Of a stretch of DNA of 64,000 nucleotides, positions 1 through 8,335 are shown one piece after another. Numbering within the stretch: position 1 is the stretch's first letter; each line of letters starts with the position of its first letter. The notes under the pieces are model-generated. The model was given only the letters and a program-made list of their open reading frames with translations, made no database searches and was not told the DNA's origin. The DNA comes from Aquimonas sp002352135 (GTDB lineage: Bacteria; Pseudomonadota; Gammaproteobacteria; Xanthomonadales; Xanthomonadaceae): NCBI GenBank assembly GCA_035440755.1, contig DAORND010000004.1, forward strand, positions 1-64,000, in the 5' to 3' direction. The translations under genes and the position numbers were made by a program.

Positions 1-119
1 GAAAGCTCTTTCAGCTTGGCCGCGTCCGTATCGACGACGGTAATGTCGTTGTTCTCGGAAGCCAATGCAGCGGCTACCGACGAACCCACTTGGCCTGCGC
101 CAAGAATCAGGATTTTCAC
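1..119 (-). CDS. trkA: Trk potassium transporter regulatory subunit TrkA (N-terminal 39 codons only)
   Basis: Seen: reading leftward from a GTG at 119, the first 39 codons encode an NAD-binding Rossmann start, with the dinucleotide motif GAGQVGSSVA at residues 6-15 and the acidic strand end ENNDITVVD. Both closely match the TrkA N-terminus as I know it from E. coli. The rest runs off the left edge. Family knowledge: TrkA is the cytoplasmic NAD(H)-binding RCK subunit that gates the TrkH/TrkG potassium channel. Context: it lies 33 bases downstream of the ntrX-like gene on the same strand, an arrangement common in proteobacteria, so the two are probably co-transcribed. The start is GTG because no in-frame ATG precedes the Rossmann strand. 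Confidence 0.85.
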   Translation of the reverse strand, partial: MKILILGAGQVGSSVAAALASENNDITVVDTDAAKLKEL

Positions 120-152
120 ACGCGTTCCCCCTACTCGAATCGGTGTGGATGA

Positions 153-1532
153 TCAGTTGTCGCGCGCGCCGCGCAGGTCAATCCCCAGGTCGCGGAGCTT
201 GCGGTACAGATGCGTCCGCTCCATTCCGGTGGCCTTGGCCAGTTTACCCACGCTGCCTTCGCTCTCATCCAGCCAATGCAGCAGATAGGCGCGCTCAAAC
301 TGATCGCGTGCTTCGCGCAAGGGTTGATTGAGATCGATCTGCAGGCCTTGGCTGGACACCGCCGAGCCAGTGCTTGGCCGATTGCCGGTGAGCGCTTGAT
401 CAAGCTCCAGTGCGCTGATCTCCGGCTCCCCGCCCAACACCAGCAACCGCTGCATCAAACCGCGCAGTTCGCGCAGGTTGCCCGGCCACGAATGCGCTTG
501 CAGGCGTGTCTGTGCGCCAAGGCTGAAGTGGCGTAGCGGCAAGCGGTCGCGCTGCGCCAATGCCTGCAACAAGGCGCTTGCTTCCATCGGCAAATCTTCG
601 GGCCGTTCGCGCAAAGCCGGGACGCTGACCGGCAGCACATTCAATTGGTAATACAAGGCGTCACGCAAGCGCCCTGCCGCGACCTCGGCATCGAGATCCT
701 TGGCACTGGCCGCAATGATGCGGGCACGCAACGGAATGGCCTGGCGCGCGCCGACGCGCAGAATCTCGCGGCGTTCCAGAACACTGGACAGACGCAACTG
801 CAACTCGGCGCTGAGTTCGGCAACTTCATCCAGATATAGAGTGCCGCTTTCGGCGTGTTCAAGCAGACCGGCGATCACGCCCTGATCGTTCTCTTCGCCA
901 AACAGGGTTGACGCCGCACGCTCTTCGGCAATCGCGCCGGCGGCGACCGTGACAAAAGGCTGATCCCGCCGTGGGCCGATCTCGTGCATCCAGCGCGCCA
1001 GCGACTCCTTGCCCGTACCAGCCTCGCCACGCAAAAGCACCGGCGCGTCGTGTTGCGCGAGTCGCTCCAGTTGGGTGCGCAGCGTGCGCATTGCCGCGCT
1101 GTCACCCAGCGGTGCGTGTGCCGGTGTCAAGGCGCGGCGCAGTGCCTGGTTGTCGCTGCGCAAGCGCTGCGCCTCGATCGCGCGCTCGATGGTGATCAGC
1201 AGTTTTGCCAGCGAGATCGGCTTTTCGATGAAGTCGTAGGCACCGAGACGAGTGGCTTCCACGGCGGTCTCGATGGTGCCATGACCGGACATCATCACCA
1301 CCGGGATGTCCAGCTTGTCGGCGTCCTTCCACTCGCGCAGCAGGCTCAGACCATCGGTGTCGGGCATCCAGATGTCGAGCAGCACCAGATCCCAGGCTTG
1401 CGCATGGCGTTGCTCACGCCCCGCCGTGGCGTTGGCGGCGGTGCCGACTACGTAGCCCTCATCAGCGAGGATGTCCGAGAGCAGTTCACGGATATCAGGT
1501 TCATCATCGATGACAAGGATTTGCGTAGCCAT
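153..1532 (-). CDS. ntrX: NtrX-like response regulator with degenerate sigma54 AAA+ domain
   Basis: A 459-residue NtrC-family regulator. The receiver domain (residues 1-120) has the acidic pocket DDE at 9-11, phospho-acceptor Asp53 in LLDIWMP and Lys104 in IEKP. The AAA+ domain (about 140-385) has Walker A GEAGTGKE at 169-176 and Walker B LYLDE near 232-236. A Fis-type helix-turn-helix ends the protein (about 420-455). Odd: the GAFTGA loop expected around 216-221, which contacts sigma54, is replaced by NDQGVIAG, so classical sigma54 activation is unlikely. The start was taken at ATG 1532 because the 10 residues before it are unlike the family and the receiver begins there. The partner kinase NtrY is not next to it; a divergent diguanylate cyclase gene is. 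Role inferred: nitrogen, redox or envelope signalling. Confidence 0.8.
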   Translation of the reverse strand: MATQILVIDDEPDIRELLSDILADEGYVVGTAANATAGREQRHAQAWDLVLLDIWMPDTDGLSLLREWKDADKLDIPVVMMSGHGTIETAVEATRLGAYDFIEKPISLAKLLITIERAIEAQRLRSDNQALRRALTPAHAPLGDSAAMRTLRTQLERLAQHDAPVLLRGEAGTGKESLARWMHEIGPRRDQPFVTVAAGAIAEERAASTLFGEENDQGVIAGLLEHAESGTLYLDEVAELSAELQLRLSSVLERREILRVGARQAIPLRARIIAASAKDLDAEVAAGRLRDALYYQLNVLPVSVPALRERPEDLPMEASALLQALAQRDRLPLRHFSLGAQTRLQAHSWPGNLRELRGLMQRLLVLGGEPEISALELDQALTGNRPSTGSAVSSQGLQIDLNQPLREARDQFERAYLLHWLDESEGSVGKLAKATGMERTHLYRKLRDLGIDLRGARDN

Positions 1533-1587
1533 GGGTCTCGGAGGTCGGGCGTAGAGCGTCAAGGATACCGGTTCGTTGTGTGATGAT

Positions 1588-1593
1588 TAGAAT
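1588..1593 (+). promoter_or_regulatory. Putative -10 element of the diguanylate cyclase gene
   Basis: TAGAAT sits 15 bases before the GTG start at 1609, so transcription would begin only a few bases upstream of the coding region. No convincing -35 or Shine-Dalgarno sequence was found. Inferred from match to the -10 consensus only. Confidence 0.3.
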
Positions 1594-1608
1594 TTCAACT
1601 CCCCGGCC

Positions 1609-3486
1609 GTGCTGGAACCCGCTGTGCTGCTTGCCCGATTCTGGCCACGTCCGTTGTTGCTGCTGGTGCTTGTGGCCGCGTTCGAGTGCTCGGTGGGTGT
1701 GGAAGCGGCGTCCATTCCACCGCATCTTTCGGGCGATGAAATCGGGTCGGCGGGCGTGCTGACTCTGCGTCTTCTAGCCATGACCGAGCCGGACACGTTT
1801 CTCGACGAGGCTAGGCGACGGCTGCAACGGGGTGACTATCTGAAAAACCCGGAAGCGGAGCGTGAACTGCGTCGCTGGATGGGTGTGGCGGCCTTGCAGG
1901 CCGGTGATTTCGCGAGCTATCGCGTGGCGCTGGACGCGCTGGAGCAGATCGCCGCCAGTCAGACCGATGAGATTGCCACGGCCTATCACGAATGGTTGCA
2001 GTCGAGCCGCTTGCTGGAGCGCGGTCAGCGCAAGCGCGGGCTGGCTCTGGCGCTACGTGCGGTCGAGCGGGTTGGTCCCGAGTCACCCCTTTGGTTGCAG
2101 AGTCTGGCCGCCATTGAGTTATGTGATGCCTATTTTTCGGCTGGAGAGCTGCAGCAGGCGGTAGAACGGTGCGAGTTTGCCGAGCGTCTTGCGCAGCAGA
2201 CGGACGTTGCCTACGACGTCGCCCGAGTTGCGAATCTGCAGGGAATGCTCGCACTTAATCTTGAGCAACCCGCAGCAGCGATCGACTATTTCCAGCGCGC
2301 AGCAGGGCTGTTCCGTTCGCATGGTCTGGCCGAGCTGGCAGCGCTGGTGGAAGACAATCTGGCGCGTGTCTACATCGACATCGGCGATCCCCAGCAGGGC
2401 CTGCGCTACGCACGTGCCGCGTTGGACGACGAGCTTCGTCAGGGGCGCGCCATCCACGCCTTGACCAGTCGGGCGAATGTCGCACGGGCCGAAAGTGCGC
2501 TGGGCAACCACGCTGTGGCCGCGCGGGAGATTCAGACCAGCATCGATGAAGCGCTGGCGATGCAGCAGTTGCCGTTGATGACTGATCTGTATGCAGCGCA
2601 ATCCGACATCGCCGAACGTGCCGGCGATACGGCTCTGGCCTTGCAAGCAGCGCGCGCCGCTGCGGAAGCGTTGGTCACGTTGCAGGAAGACAGTGGCAAC
2701 GATGAAGTCCTGACGCTGGAAGCCCGATTGGCAGAGCGTGAACGGCAGTGGCAAGTTGAATCGTTGCAGCGCGACAAGGCGATGGCGGATCTGCAGCTGC
2801 GTCAGCAGGCACTGCAACTGCAGTCGGATTCCATGAAGCTGGCACTGGCATTCAGCCTGTCGGCATTGCTGGCAGTCGGATCGGCGGTGCTCTGGCTCTT
2901 CTGGCGGCAGCAACGTCGTCAAGCCGCGCGGATGCGCGAGCAATCGCTGACCGATCCGTTGACGGGAATTGCCAATCGAAGACGCTTCATTGCGACGTTG
3001 GAGGCCTTGCTGGCGAATCCGGATGTCGCTCGGCGGCACGCGCTGATGTTGCTCGACATCGACTATTTCAAACGTCTGAATGACGAAGGTGGACATCCTT
3101 TCGGTGACGACGTGCTGCGTCGGGTTAGTGCCTGCCTCATCGCCCTGCTGGAGTCCGACGAGCAGTTGCTCGCGCGCATCGGTGGCGAAGAGTTCGGTCT
3201 GTTGGTGCCCGCGTACGACAGTTCAACGGCGATGCGAATCGCCCAAGCGGCGTGTGATGCGGTGGCGCGCCTGCAGATTCAGCACGACGGTCGGGTCTGG
3301 CCGTTGACGATCAGCGTCGGAGTGGCGCTGGGTGCCGAGCAGCGCGCGCTGGAACTGTCGCAATGGATGCGCAGTGCGGATGCGGCCTTGTATGAAGCTA
3401 AACATCGCGGTCGCAATCAGGTGGTCTGCGCGGTAGACGTGGGTGCAAGCCAAAGTGCGAGCAGCCAGAACAGGAGCAGTCCATGA
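1609..3486 (+). CDS. TPR-containing periplasmic-sensor diguanylate cyclase (GGDEF)
   Basis: A 625-residue protein starting at GTG. It has an N-terminal signal sequence (hydrophobic LLLLVLVAAF, likely cleaved near residue 33), then about 370 residues of tetratricopeptide-like helical repeats, a short coiled coil (about 370-405), one membrane helix (about 411-432) and a C-terminal GGDEF domain. The catalytic motif is GGEEF at 525-529 and the metal-binding Asp lies in LLDIDYF near 484. Known family role: making cyclic di-GMP from two GTP, here probably in response to a periplasmic signal bound by the TPR region. The RxxD inhibitory site normally 9 residues before GGEEF is absent (SDEQ there), so product inhibition at that site is unlikely. 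The 3' end overlaps the convergent polysaccharide gene by 70 bases. Confidence 0.88.
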   Translation: MLEPAVLLARFWPRPLLLLVLVAAFECSVGVEAASIPPHLSGDEIGSAGVLTLRLLAMTEPDTFLDEARRRLQRGDYLKNPEAERELRRWMGVAALQAGDFASYRVALDALEQIAASQTDEIATAYHEWLQSSRLLERGQRKRGLALALRAVERVGPESPLWLQSLAAIELCDAYFSAGELQQAVERCEFAERLAQQTDVAYDVARVANLQGMLALNLEQPAAAIDYFQRAAGLFRSHGLAELAALVEDNLARVYIDIGDPQQGLRYARAALDDELRQGRAIHALTSRANVARAESALGNHAVAAREIQTSIDEALAMQQLPLMTDLYAAQSDIAERAGDTALALQAARAAAEALVTLQEDSGNDEVLTLEARLAERERQWQVESLQRDKAMADLQLRQQALQLQSDSMKLALAFSLSALLAVGSAVLWLFWRQQRRQAARMREQSLTDPLTGIANRRRFIATLEALLANPDVARRHALMLLDIDYFKRLNDEGGHPFGDDVLRRVSACLIALLESDEQLLARIGGEEFGLLVPAYDSSTAMRIAQAACDAVARLQIQHDGRVWPLTISVGVALGAEQRALELSQWMRSADAALYEAKHRGRNQVVCAVDVGASQSASSQNRSSP

Positions 3487-4646
3487 AAGCTCGAATACAG
3501 GGCGTAGTGGGTGTTGAGTGGAAACATCAGCACCAGCAATGCCACGCTGACGGGAAATACGTCGGTTCGCTGCTGGGGATCGCGTCGGTGGTGCCAGCGC
3601 GCTAGCCAGCCGATTCCGATGCACCAGCAGGAAAGCCCGAGCATGCCGGTCTCGCTGAGCACTTCCAGCACCCATTGGTGCGCATGCAGAGCACCAATGT
3701 CCTCGGTCCGGTCGAGGAAACGGTCGTCTGCTGCCGCGCAGTCCGGGTAGGCATGGCGAAATCCGCGGACGCCGACGCCATTCCAGGGATGCTGTTCGAT
3801 CAGGCACAAGGCGGTGCGCCAGATCGGCAATCGAAACGACAGTGCGTGATCGAGCGCGGCGGTATCGCCCTGCAGTGCGGCGGTCGTGCGGTCGACGCGC
3901 TCGGCGAAGCGCGGCGAGAGTTGCCACATCGCCAGTCCACTGGACAGACCCAAGACCGCTGCCACACCCATACCGATGAGTGCTCGCCGACCGCCGCCGA
4001 GTTCGCGCCACAGCATTGCGATCAGGACCAGACCGTAAACCAACCACGCGGCGCGCGCACCCGCCAGCAGTACCACCCACAGGCAGAGGAGTGCTGCCCC
4101 AAGCAGCCATTTGCGTCCACCAAGATTGCGCGCCTGCCACAACAACAGGGGCGACAGAGTTGCCAGGACGCCGCCCAGCTTCAGATTGTCATCGCCGAAG
4201 ATGCCGCTGAGCCGGTCGGTCAGATTGCTGCCGCCGAGACTGAAGCCGGTACTGGCCTGCAGCAGCGCGTCCAGCAGCCACACCGCCAGCACGGCGGCGC
4301 TGCAGCCCAGAACACGCCGCAAGGTTGGTGCGCTCCGCAACTGCGCGTGTGCGAACAGCAGGAGCGGCAAAAAGCGCAGGTCGGCAAGCACCTCCGTCCA
4401 GGCCTTCACAGGCTCGACGGCATCCGGCGCGGACATCAGTTCGGGCAACCAATAGGCGAGAAAGGCCACGAGCAGCGGGCGCGTGTCCGGGTCACGCTTC
4501 AGTCTTGGCAACTCGCGCAGGCCCAACAGCGCCGCAAGCAGCACGGGCAATTCGGCAGATCGTCCCCAAGGCATCAGTACGAGCGCCATCAGTAGCAACA
4601 GACTGCCTGCATGGCGCTGCAAGGCGTCGAGACGGTGTTGCGACAT
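3417..4646 (-). CDS. O-antigen ligase/polymerase family membrane protein
   Basis: A 409-residue protein with about ten hydrophobic segments and a long polar loop near residues 250-310 that carries RLPIWRTAL and WNGVGVRGF, the pattern typical of the Wzy_C/O-antigen ligase (PF04932) family. These inner-membrane enzymes use undecaprenyl-linked glycans, either to polymerise them or to ligate them to lipid A-core. Its ATG shares one base with the TGA stop of the upstream glycosyltransferase (TGATG), so the two are translationally coupled and probably act in one lipopolysaccharide or exopolysaccharide pathway. Ligase and polymerase cannot be told apart from sequence alone. The last 70 bases overlap the diguanylate cyclase gene tail-to-tail. 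Confidence 0.8.
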   Translation of the reverse strand: MSQHRLDALQRHAGSLLLLMALVLMPWGRSAELPVLLAALLGLRELPRLKRDPDTRPLLVAFLAYWLPELMSAPDAVEPVKAWTEVLADLRFLPLLLFAHAQLRSAPTLRRVLGCSAAVLAVWLLDALLQASTGFSLGGSNLTDRLSGIFGDDNLKLGGVLATLSPLLLWQARNLGGRKWLLGAALLCLWVVLLAGARAAWLVYGLVLIAMLWRELGGGRRALIGMGVAAVLGLSSGLAMWQLSPRFAERVDRTTAALQGDTAALDHALSFRLPIWRTALCLIEQHPWNGVGVRGFRHAYPDCAAADDRFLDRTEDIGALHAHQWVLEVLSETGMLGLSCWCIGIGWLARWHHRRDPQQRTDVFPVSVALLVLMFPLNTHYALYSSFHGLLLFWLLALWLAPTSTAQTT

Positions 4647-5803
4647 CAGGGTTCCAGCACTTCGCGATAGATGGCCAGGGTTCGGCTCTGCATGTCGGCC
4701 AAGCGGTAGCCCGCGAACGGCGCGACGGGCGGGGCTTCCTCGAGCAAGGCGAGTGCTGCATCCAGCAAGGCAGCACGGTCTCCCAGTGGCACGCAGCCTA
4801 CCGGGTACAGCTCACGCAACAACTCGCCGACCCCGCCGTGCTCGAAACCCAGCACAGGAACACCCAATTGCAGCGCTTCGATGACCGTGCGGCCAAAGGC
4901 CTCCGGCTTAGCCGAGAGCTGCAGAATCACGTGGCTGATCGAATAGATCTCACGTACATCCGTACGAGGGGGCGTCATCACCACCGCATCGGCCACCCCG
5001 AGATGCCGGGCGAGTTGCTTCATCTCGTCGACGTAGCGCGCACGGTCGGGCTCGCATATGCCCAGGATCAGCAGACGGGCAGGGCAGCCATGCTGCTGCA
5101 AGGCAGCCAGCAGGTGCAAGGCTTCTGCATGGCCCTTCAATCGGGTGCCGCGACCCGGCAGGGTGAGGATCGGGCCGCCGTCAAGTTGTGCGTGTTCGGC
5201 CAGAAAGGTCAGTCGCCACTCTCGACTGGCACGAAAGCCGCGCGGGAAATCCGCCGGATCAATGCCGCGTGGCACCACGCGAAGGCGTTCCGGCGGTACT
5301 TCGGGGTAATGCTGGCGGAGATAGTTCTGGACCGTGTTGGAAACGCAGATCACCCGGTCTGCGCGGGTCAGGATGGCGCTGTAGGGCCCCGGCGAATTCA
5401 GTCCATGCACGGTGCTGATCAGGGCGGGGCGCGGATTCAGTCCGCGCAGCGCAAAGCGCGTGATCCAGGCTGGCAAGCGCGAGCGCACATGCACGATGTC
5501 TGCTTGAAGGTCGCGCAATACACGCCGCAGTGCACGAACCTTAAACAGGGTGCGCGGGGATTTCGCGCCGACATCCAGCAGCCGGTGTTCACTGCCCGAC
5601 GCAAGCAGACTGTCCAGCAATCGACCGCCGGCGCTGATGACGACCGAACGATGGCCCTCCGCGACCAGCGCGGCAGCCATCTCCAGTGTGCTGCGTTCGA
5701 CGCCGCCACTTTGCAGGGCGGGCAGAATCTGCACCACGGTAAGGCGCCGCTTCGATAGCGAGCGGACAGACAGGACACTCTGCGGGATGCAAGGCGCTGG
5801 CAC
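4646..5803 (-). CDS. Glycosyltransferase family 4 protein
   Basis: A 385-residue GT-B fold protein. The N-terminal half has the acceptor-side glycine turn QSGGVERSTLEMAAAL (about 31-47) typical of GT4 enzymes. The C-terminal half has the donor-binding region KPEAFGRTVIEALQLGVPVLGF with the EX7E-like pair (about 315-340). Known role: transfer of a nucleotide-activated sugar to a lipid-linked or core acceptor at the cytoplasmic face of the inner membrane. The start is GTG 5803; the first 20 residues are less conserved-looking and the true start could lie slightly downstream. It is coupled by a one-base overlap to the ligase-like gene and is preceded 22 bases upstream by the small zinc-finger gene. 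The sugar specificity is not evident. Confidence 0.85.
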   Translation of the reverse strand: MPAPCIPQSVLSVRSLSKRRLTVVQILPALQSGGVERSTLEMAAALVAEGHRSVVISAGGRLLDSLLASGSEHRLLDVGAKSPRTLFKVRALRRVLRDLQADIVHVRSRLPAWITRFALRGLNPRPALISTVHGLNSPGPYSAILTRADRVICVSNTVQNYLRQHYPEVPPERLRVVPRGIDPADFPRGFRASREWRLTFLAEHAQLDGGPILTLPGRGTRLKGHAEALHLLAALQQHGCPARLLILGICEPDRARYVDEMKQLARHLGVADAVVMTPPRTDVREIYSISHVILQLSAKPEAFGRTVIEALQLGVPVLGFEHGGVGELLRELYPVGCVPLGDRAALLDAALALLEEAPPVAPFAGYRLADMQSRTLAIYREVLEP

Positions 5804-5825
5804 ACCGGTTCCCGTGTGGCCAGGC

Positions 5826-6023
5826 TCAGGACTTCAGAACGTATTGCGCGCCACAGTAGGGACACTTGGCCGAGCCGCTGGCCTCGATGGGAAGGTAGAC
5901 CTTGGGATGCGAGTTCCACAGCGCCATGCCGGGCATCGGGCAGCACAACGGCAGGTCGGCGCGAGTCACGTCGTAGCGGTTCTGGGTGTTGGCTGGAATA
6001 CTCTGGGCGGCAGCATTGGACAT
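5826..6023 (-). CDS. Small zinc-finger protein (zf-CHCC family)
   Basis: A 65-residue protein with the pattern CCPMPGMALWNSHPKVYLPI followed by CPYCG, giving Cys, His and a terminal CxxC able to hold one zinc. This matches the zf-CHCC family (PF10276), related to the C-terminal domain of the mitochondrial complex I subunit NDUFS6. Function in bacteria is not established. In many proteobacteria it is a short gene beside polysaccharide or branched-chain aminotransferase genes, and here it sits directly upstream of the glycosyltransferase on the same strand. The length is normal for the family and the start is the only ATG that fits. Confidence 0.8.
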   Translation of the reverse strand: MSNAAAQSIPANTQNRYDVTRADLPLCCPMPGMALWNSHPKVYLPIEASGSAKCPYCGAQYVLKS

Positions 6024-6127
6024 GGTGGCATCACGATGCGGTTCGAATAGGGCCGCAGTGTAGCCTTACCCGCATGCAGGGTCACGCGGATGCGCCGACG
6101 CGTCGCCGACGCACCCGCTGAGACGCC

Positions 6128-6706
6128 TTACTCCGCTTCCAGGCCACCTTCCAGCGCGATCTGGATCTTGACCTCGTCGCCGACGGCGGGGACGCCATAG
6201 CTCAATCCGAAGTCCGAGCGCTTGATGGTTGCGGTGGCGCCAAAGCCGACCCAAGGCGTCTTGCGCATCGGATGTTCGCCAATCTTGTTGACGGTCACGT
6301 CCAGCGTGACCGGCTTGGTGACGCCGAGCAGGGTCAGGTTGCCTGCCACCGCCAGCTTGCCTTCGCCGTTCTGGGTCACGCCGGTGCTTTCGAACTGCAT
6401 GCTCGGGAACTGCGCGACGTTGAAGAAGTCGGCCGCCTTCAGATGGTCGTTCAGCCCGCCGTGGCGCATATCGACGCTGGCGGTATCAATGCTGACCTTG
6501 ACGCTCGATTGGGTCAGGTCGGCGGTATCCAGCTGCAGATCAATATTGTAGCCACCGAAGTCGCCGTACATCTCGGAAAAGCCCAGATGGTTGATGAAAT
6601 ACAGGATGCGGGTGTGCGAGGTGTCGATTTCGACCGGCTGGGGTGCGGCAAACGCGGAGCCCGACAAGGCAGCGAACGCGGCAAGGGCGAACGGGAACTT
6701 CTTCAT
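6128..6706 (-). CDS. YceI-family periplasmic lipid-binding protein
   Basis: A 192-residue protein with a clear signal peptide (MKKFPFALAAFAALSGSAFA, cleaved at about 20). It is followed by the YceI lipocalin-like barrel: IDTSHTRILYFINHLGFSEMYGDF near the start, SVDMRHGGLNDHLKAADFF in the middle and SDFGLSYG near the end, all recognisable family signatures. Members bind isoprenoid or fatty-acyl ligands in the periplasm and are often linked to stress or respiratory quinone supply. ATG 6706 is supported by a Shine-Dalgarno AAGGAG about 8 bases upstream. The promoter region is cut by the assembly gap that begins 34 bases upstream of the start. Confidence 0.9.
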   Translation of the reverse strand: MKKFPFALAAFAALSGSAFAAPQPVEIDTSHTRILYFINHLGFSEMYGDFGGYNIDLQLDTADLTQSSVKVSIDTASVDMRHGGLNDHLKAADFFNVAQFPSMQFESTGVTQNGEGKLAVAGNLTLLGVTKPVTLDVTVNKIGEHPMRKTPWVGFGATATIKRSDFGLSYGVPAVGDEVKIQIALEGGLEAE

Positions 6707-6740
6707 GGGTTTTCTCCTTGGGGTGCAACAAGCCGTCGCG

Positions 6741-6840
6741 NNNNNNNNNNNNNNNNNNNNNNNNNNNNNNNNNNNNNNNNNNNNNNNNNNNNNNNNNNNN
6801 NNNNNNNNNNNNNNNNNNNNNNNNNNNNNNNNNNNNNNNN
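6741..6840. other. Assembly gap (100 N)
   Basis: Exactly 100 unknown bases. The RutE-like gene to the right lacks about 85 codons of its usual C-terminus. That needs more than 250 bases, so the real gap must be longer than written and 100 is a placeholder. Confidence 0.95.
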
Positions 6841-7172
6841 CCAACGAACCAGCTACGCGCGTCGGCATGGGGAAACAGCAGTGGCAGCTTGTCGTAGAAG
6901 CGGAAGTCAGTCGCCACAATCACCGTCACCGGGGCCGCCATGGTTTTGTCGACATTGCCCGCTTGCAAGGCAGGCTTCAGCTTGGCCTTGCCTTCGGCGC
7001 TGCGCACGAAAGTGAAGCGTGCGGGGCAGCAGTTCGCAGCGGTTGGTCCCATCCGGGCAAGTTCGTAGGCCTTTTGCAGCAGGTCATCCGGTACTTCCTT
7101 CGGCAACCAGGCGTTGTGCGTACGGGCGGTGGTGAACAGTTGGTCCAGTGCGTTGCGGTCGAGTTCGCTCAT
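6841..7172 (-). CDS. RutE/HadB-type nitroreductase (malonic semialdehyde reductase-like), 3' end lost in gap
   Basis: The first 110 residues survive. They match the RutE subgroup of flavin-dependent nitroreductases closely: LDQLFTTARTHNAWL, LARMGPTAANCCPARF, and the run RFYDKLPLLFPHADARSWF just before the gap. In E. coli RutE reduces malonic semialdehyde to 3-hydroxypropionate with NAD(P)H and FMN in uracil breakdown. No other rut genes are here, so a general enoate or nitro reductase role is as likely. The start ATG 7172 has a GGAG motif 7 bases upstream. It lies 39 bases downstream of the pirin gene, probably in one transcript. The truncation is due to the assembly gap, not biology. Confidence 0.82.
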
Positions 7173-7211
7173 AAGTTGCTCCTTGCGGTGGGCGCTGGGA
7201 AATGGGTCAGC

Positions 7212-7913
7212 TCAGGTCAGGTCGAAAAGCAAGGCGTGAAAATCGCTGCTGGCGTCAAGTTCGAGGCGCTCGACCTCGGCCAATGCCAATCCATCGCCCG
7301 CGCGGATCAGCAGGTCGTCGCAGCGCGCCTCACCGTCGATCACCTGTAGCCATCCACGAGCATGCCGAAACGAATGTGACAGCGTTGTGCTGTGATCGCA
7401 GCGGACGGCATGGATGAGGGCGTCGCGACGCAAACCGACAACACCGGCACCCGCCTCGCCACGCGGCGCGGCGATCACGCCCCATTGATTACGCATGCTG
7501 GCTTCATCCAGCGTTTCATGTGCGTAGTCGGGCGCGGTGTCATGGACTTCCGGTGTCAGCCAGATTTGCAGCAGATGCACCGTGGCGCTGGTCGAGGGGT
7601 TCATCTCGCTGTGTTGTATGCCACGACCGGCGCTCATACGTTGCACCTCTCCGGGGCGAATGATGCCGGCATTTCCCAAGCTGTCGCGATGCGCCAGTTG
7701 TCCGGAAATGACGTAGGTGACGATTTCCATATTGGCGTGACCATGCGGCGCAAAGCCGCCACCGCCGCGAACGAAGTCTTCGTTGATGACCCGTAGCGAG
7801 GCAAAGCCCATATGTCTCGGGTCGTAATAGTTGCCGAAGGAGAAACTGTGGCGGGTATCGAGCCAGCCGAAGTCGGCGTGACCTCGGTCGGCGGAGCGGC
7901 GCAACGTGTGCAT
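7212..7913 (-). CDS. Pirin family protein (YhhW-like bicupin)
   Basis: A 233-residue bicupin. The N-terminal cupin holds the metal-binding set: PHGHANMEIVTYV (two His and a Glu) and GRGIQHSE (His and Glu). It also contains HRDSLGN and PGEVQRMSAGRG, diagnostic of pirins. E. coli YhhW, the nearest well-known member, has quercetin 2,3-dioxygenase activity in vitro; the physiological role is generally unknown and may be redox sensing. The length is normal (about 230). ATG 7913 is preceded by GAGG at a suitable distance. It is co-directional with the nitroreductase downstream, and a 422-base intergenic region separates it from the divergent ELM1-family gene. Confidence 0.9.
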   Translation of the reverse strand: MHTLRRSADRGHADFGWLDTRHSFSFGNYYDPRHMGFASLRVINEDFVRGGGGFAPHGHANMEIVTYVISGQLAHRDSLGNAGIIRPGEVQRMSAGRGIQHSEMNPSTSATVHLLQIWLTPEVHDTAPDYAHETLDEASMRNQWGVIAAPRGEAGAGVVGLRRDALIHAVRCDHSTTLSHSFRHARGWLQVIDGEARCDDLLIRAGDGLALAEVERLELDASSDFHALLFDLT

Positions 7914-8335
7914 CGGCGAATCCTCGTGTCCGTCTCGGTGATTTCGGGTAGATGGGCGATTCTTTGCTGTTTCGGTCGCACCCTTGTTCCGGCTGCTGTC
8001 CCGGATGGGCGAGGAGTCTAGATGTGGTCAGCGTCCGCAGCGGGCGACCGGTAGGAACAGGTTGTTGCCGCTGAGACAACACTGGATGGCAGGTACGGGC
8101 ACCGAGTGTTGTGGTGGGAGTGGGGTTGTGACTGAACCATCAGGCAATTGATAAGGTGCTTTTCCGCGCCTTCACAAGGTCGCGAGTCCGGCATATGTTC
8201 GGACTCTCTTCCGACGAATCCATCGCTGGCGCGACGAATTCGCGGGCTCGGCATCTGTGCTGCGCACCGACAGGGTGTATCTCAACACCCTGCTGCCGCG
8301 ATACTGATGCGGCCAATTCTTTGGACGGGTGTGGC
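7914..8335. other. Divergent intergenic region with two stem-loops
   Basis: 422 bases between the pirin gene (leftward) and the ELM1-family gene (rightward). No credible coding frame was seen. It holds two perfect stem-loops: GAGTCCG/CGGACTC (8184-8190 with 8200-8206) and CAGGGTGT/ACACCCTG (8271-8278 with 8285-8292). The second ends 43 bases before the GTG start at 8336. Neither is followed by a T-run. They may shape a leader RNA; no known riboswitch class was recognised. Confidence 0.4.

Noticed and set aside
4325..5758. 477-codon plus-strand frame opposite the glycosyltransferase
   Set aside because: No start or ribosome site, no recognisable domain, and the opposite strand encodes a clear GT4 enzyme coupled to its neighbour.
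8156..8335. Sixty extra codons upstream of the ELM1-family start
   Set aside because: The extension contains two stem-loops, is unlike the family N-terminus, and GTG 8336 begins right at the conserved region.
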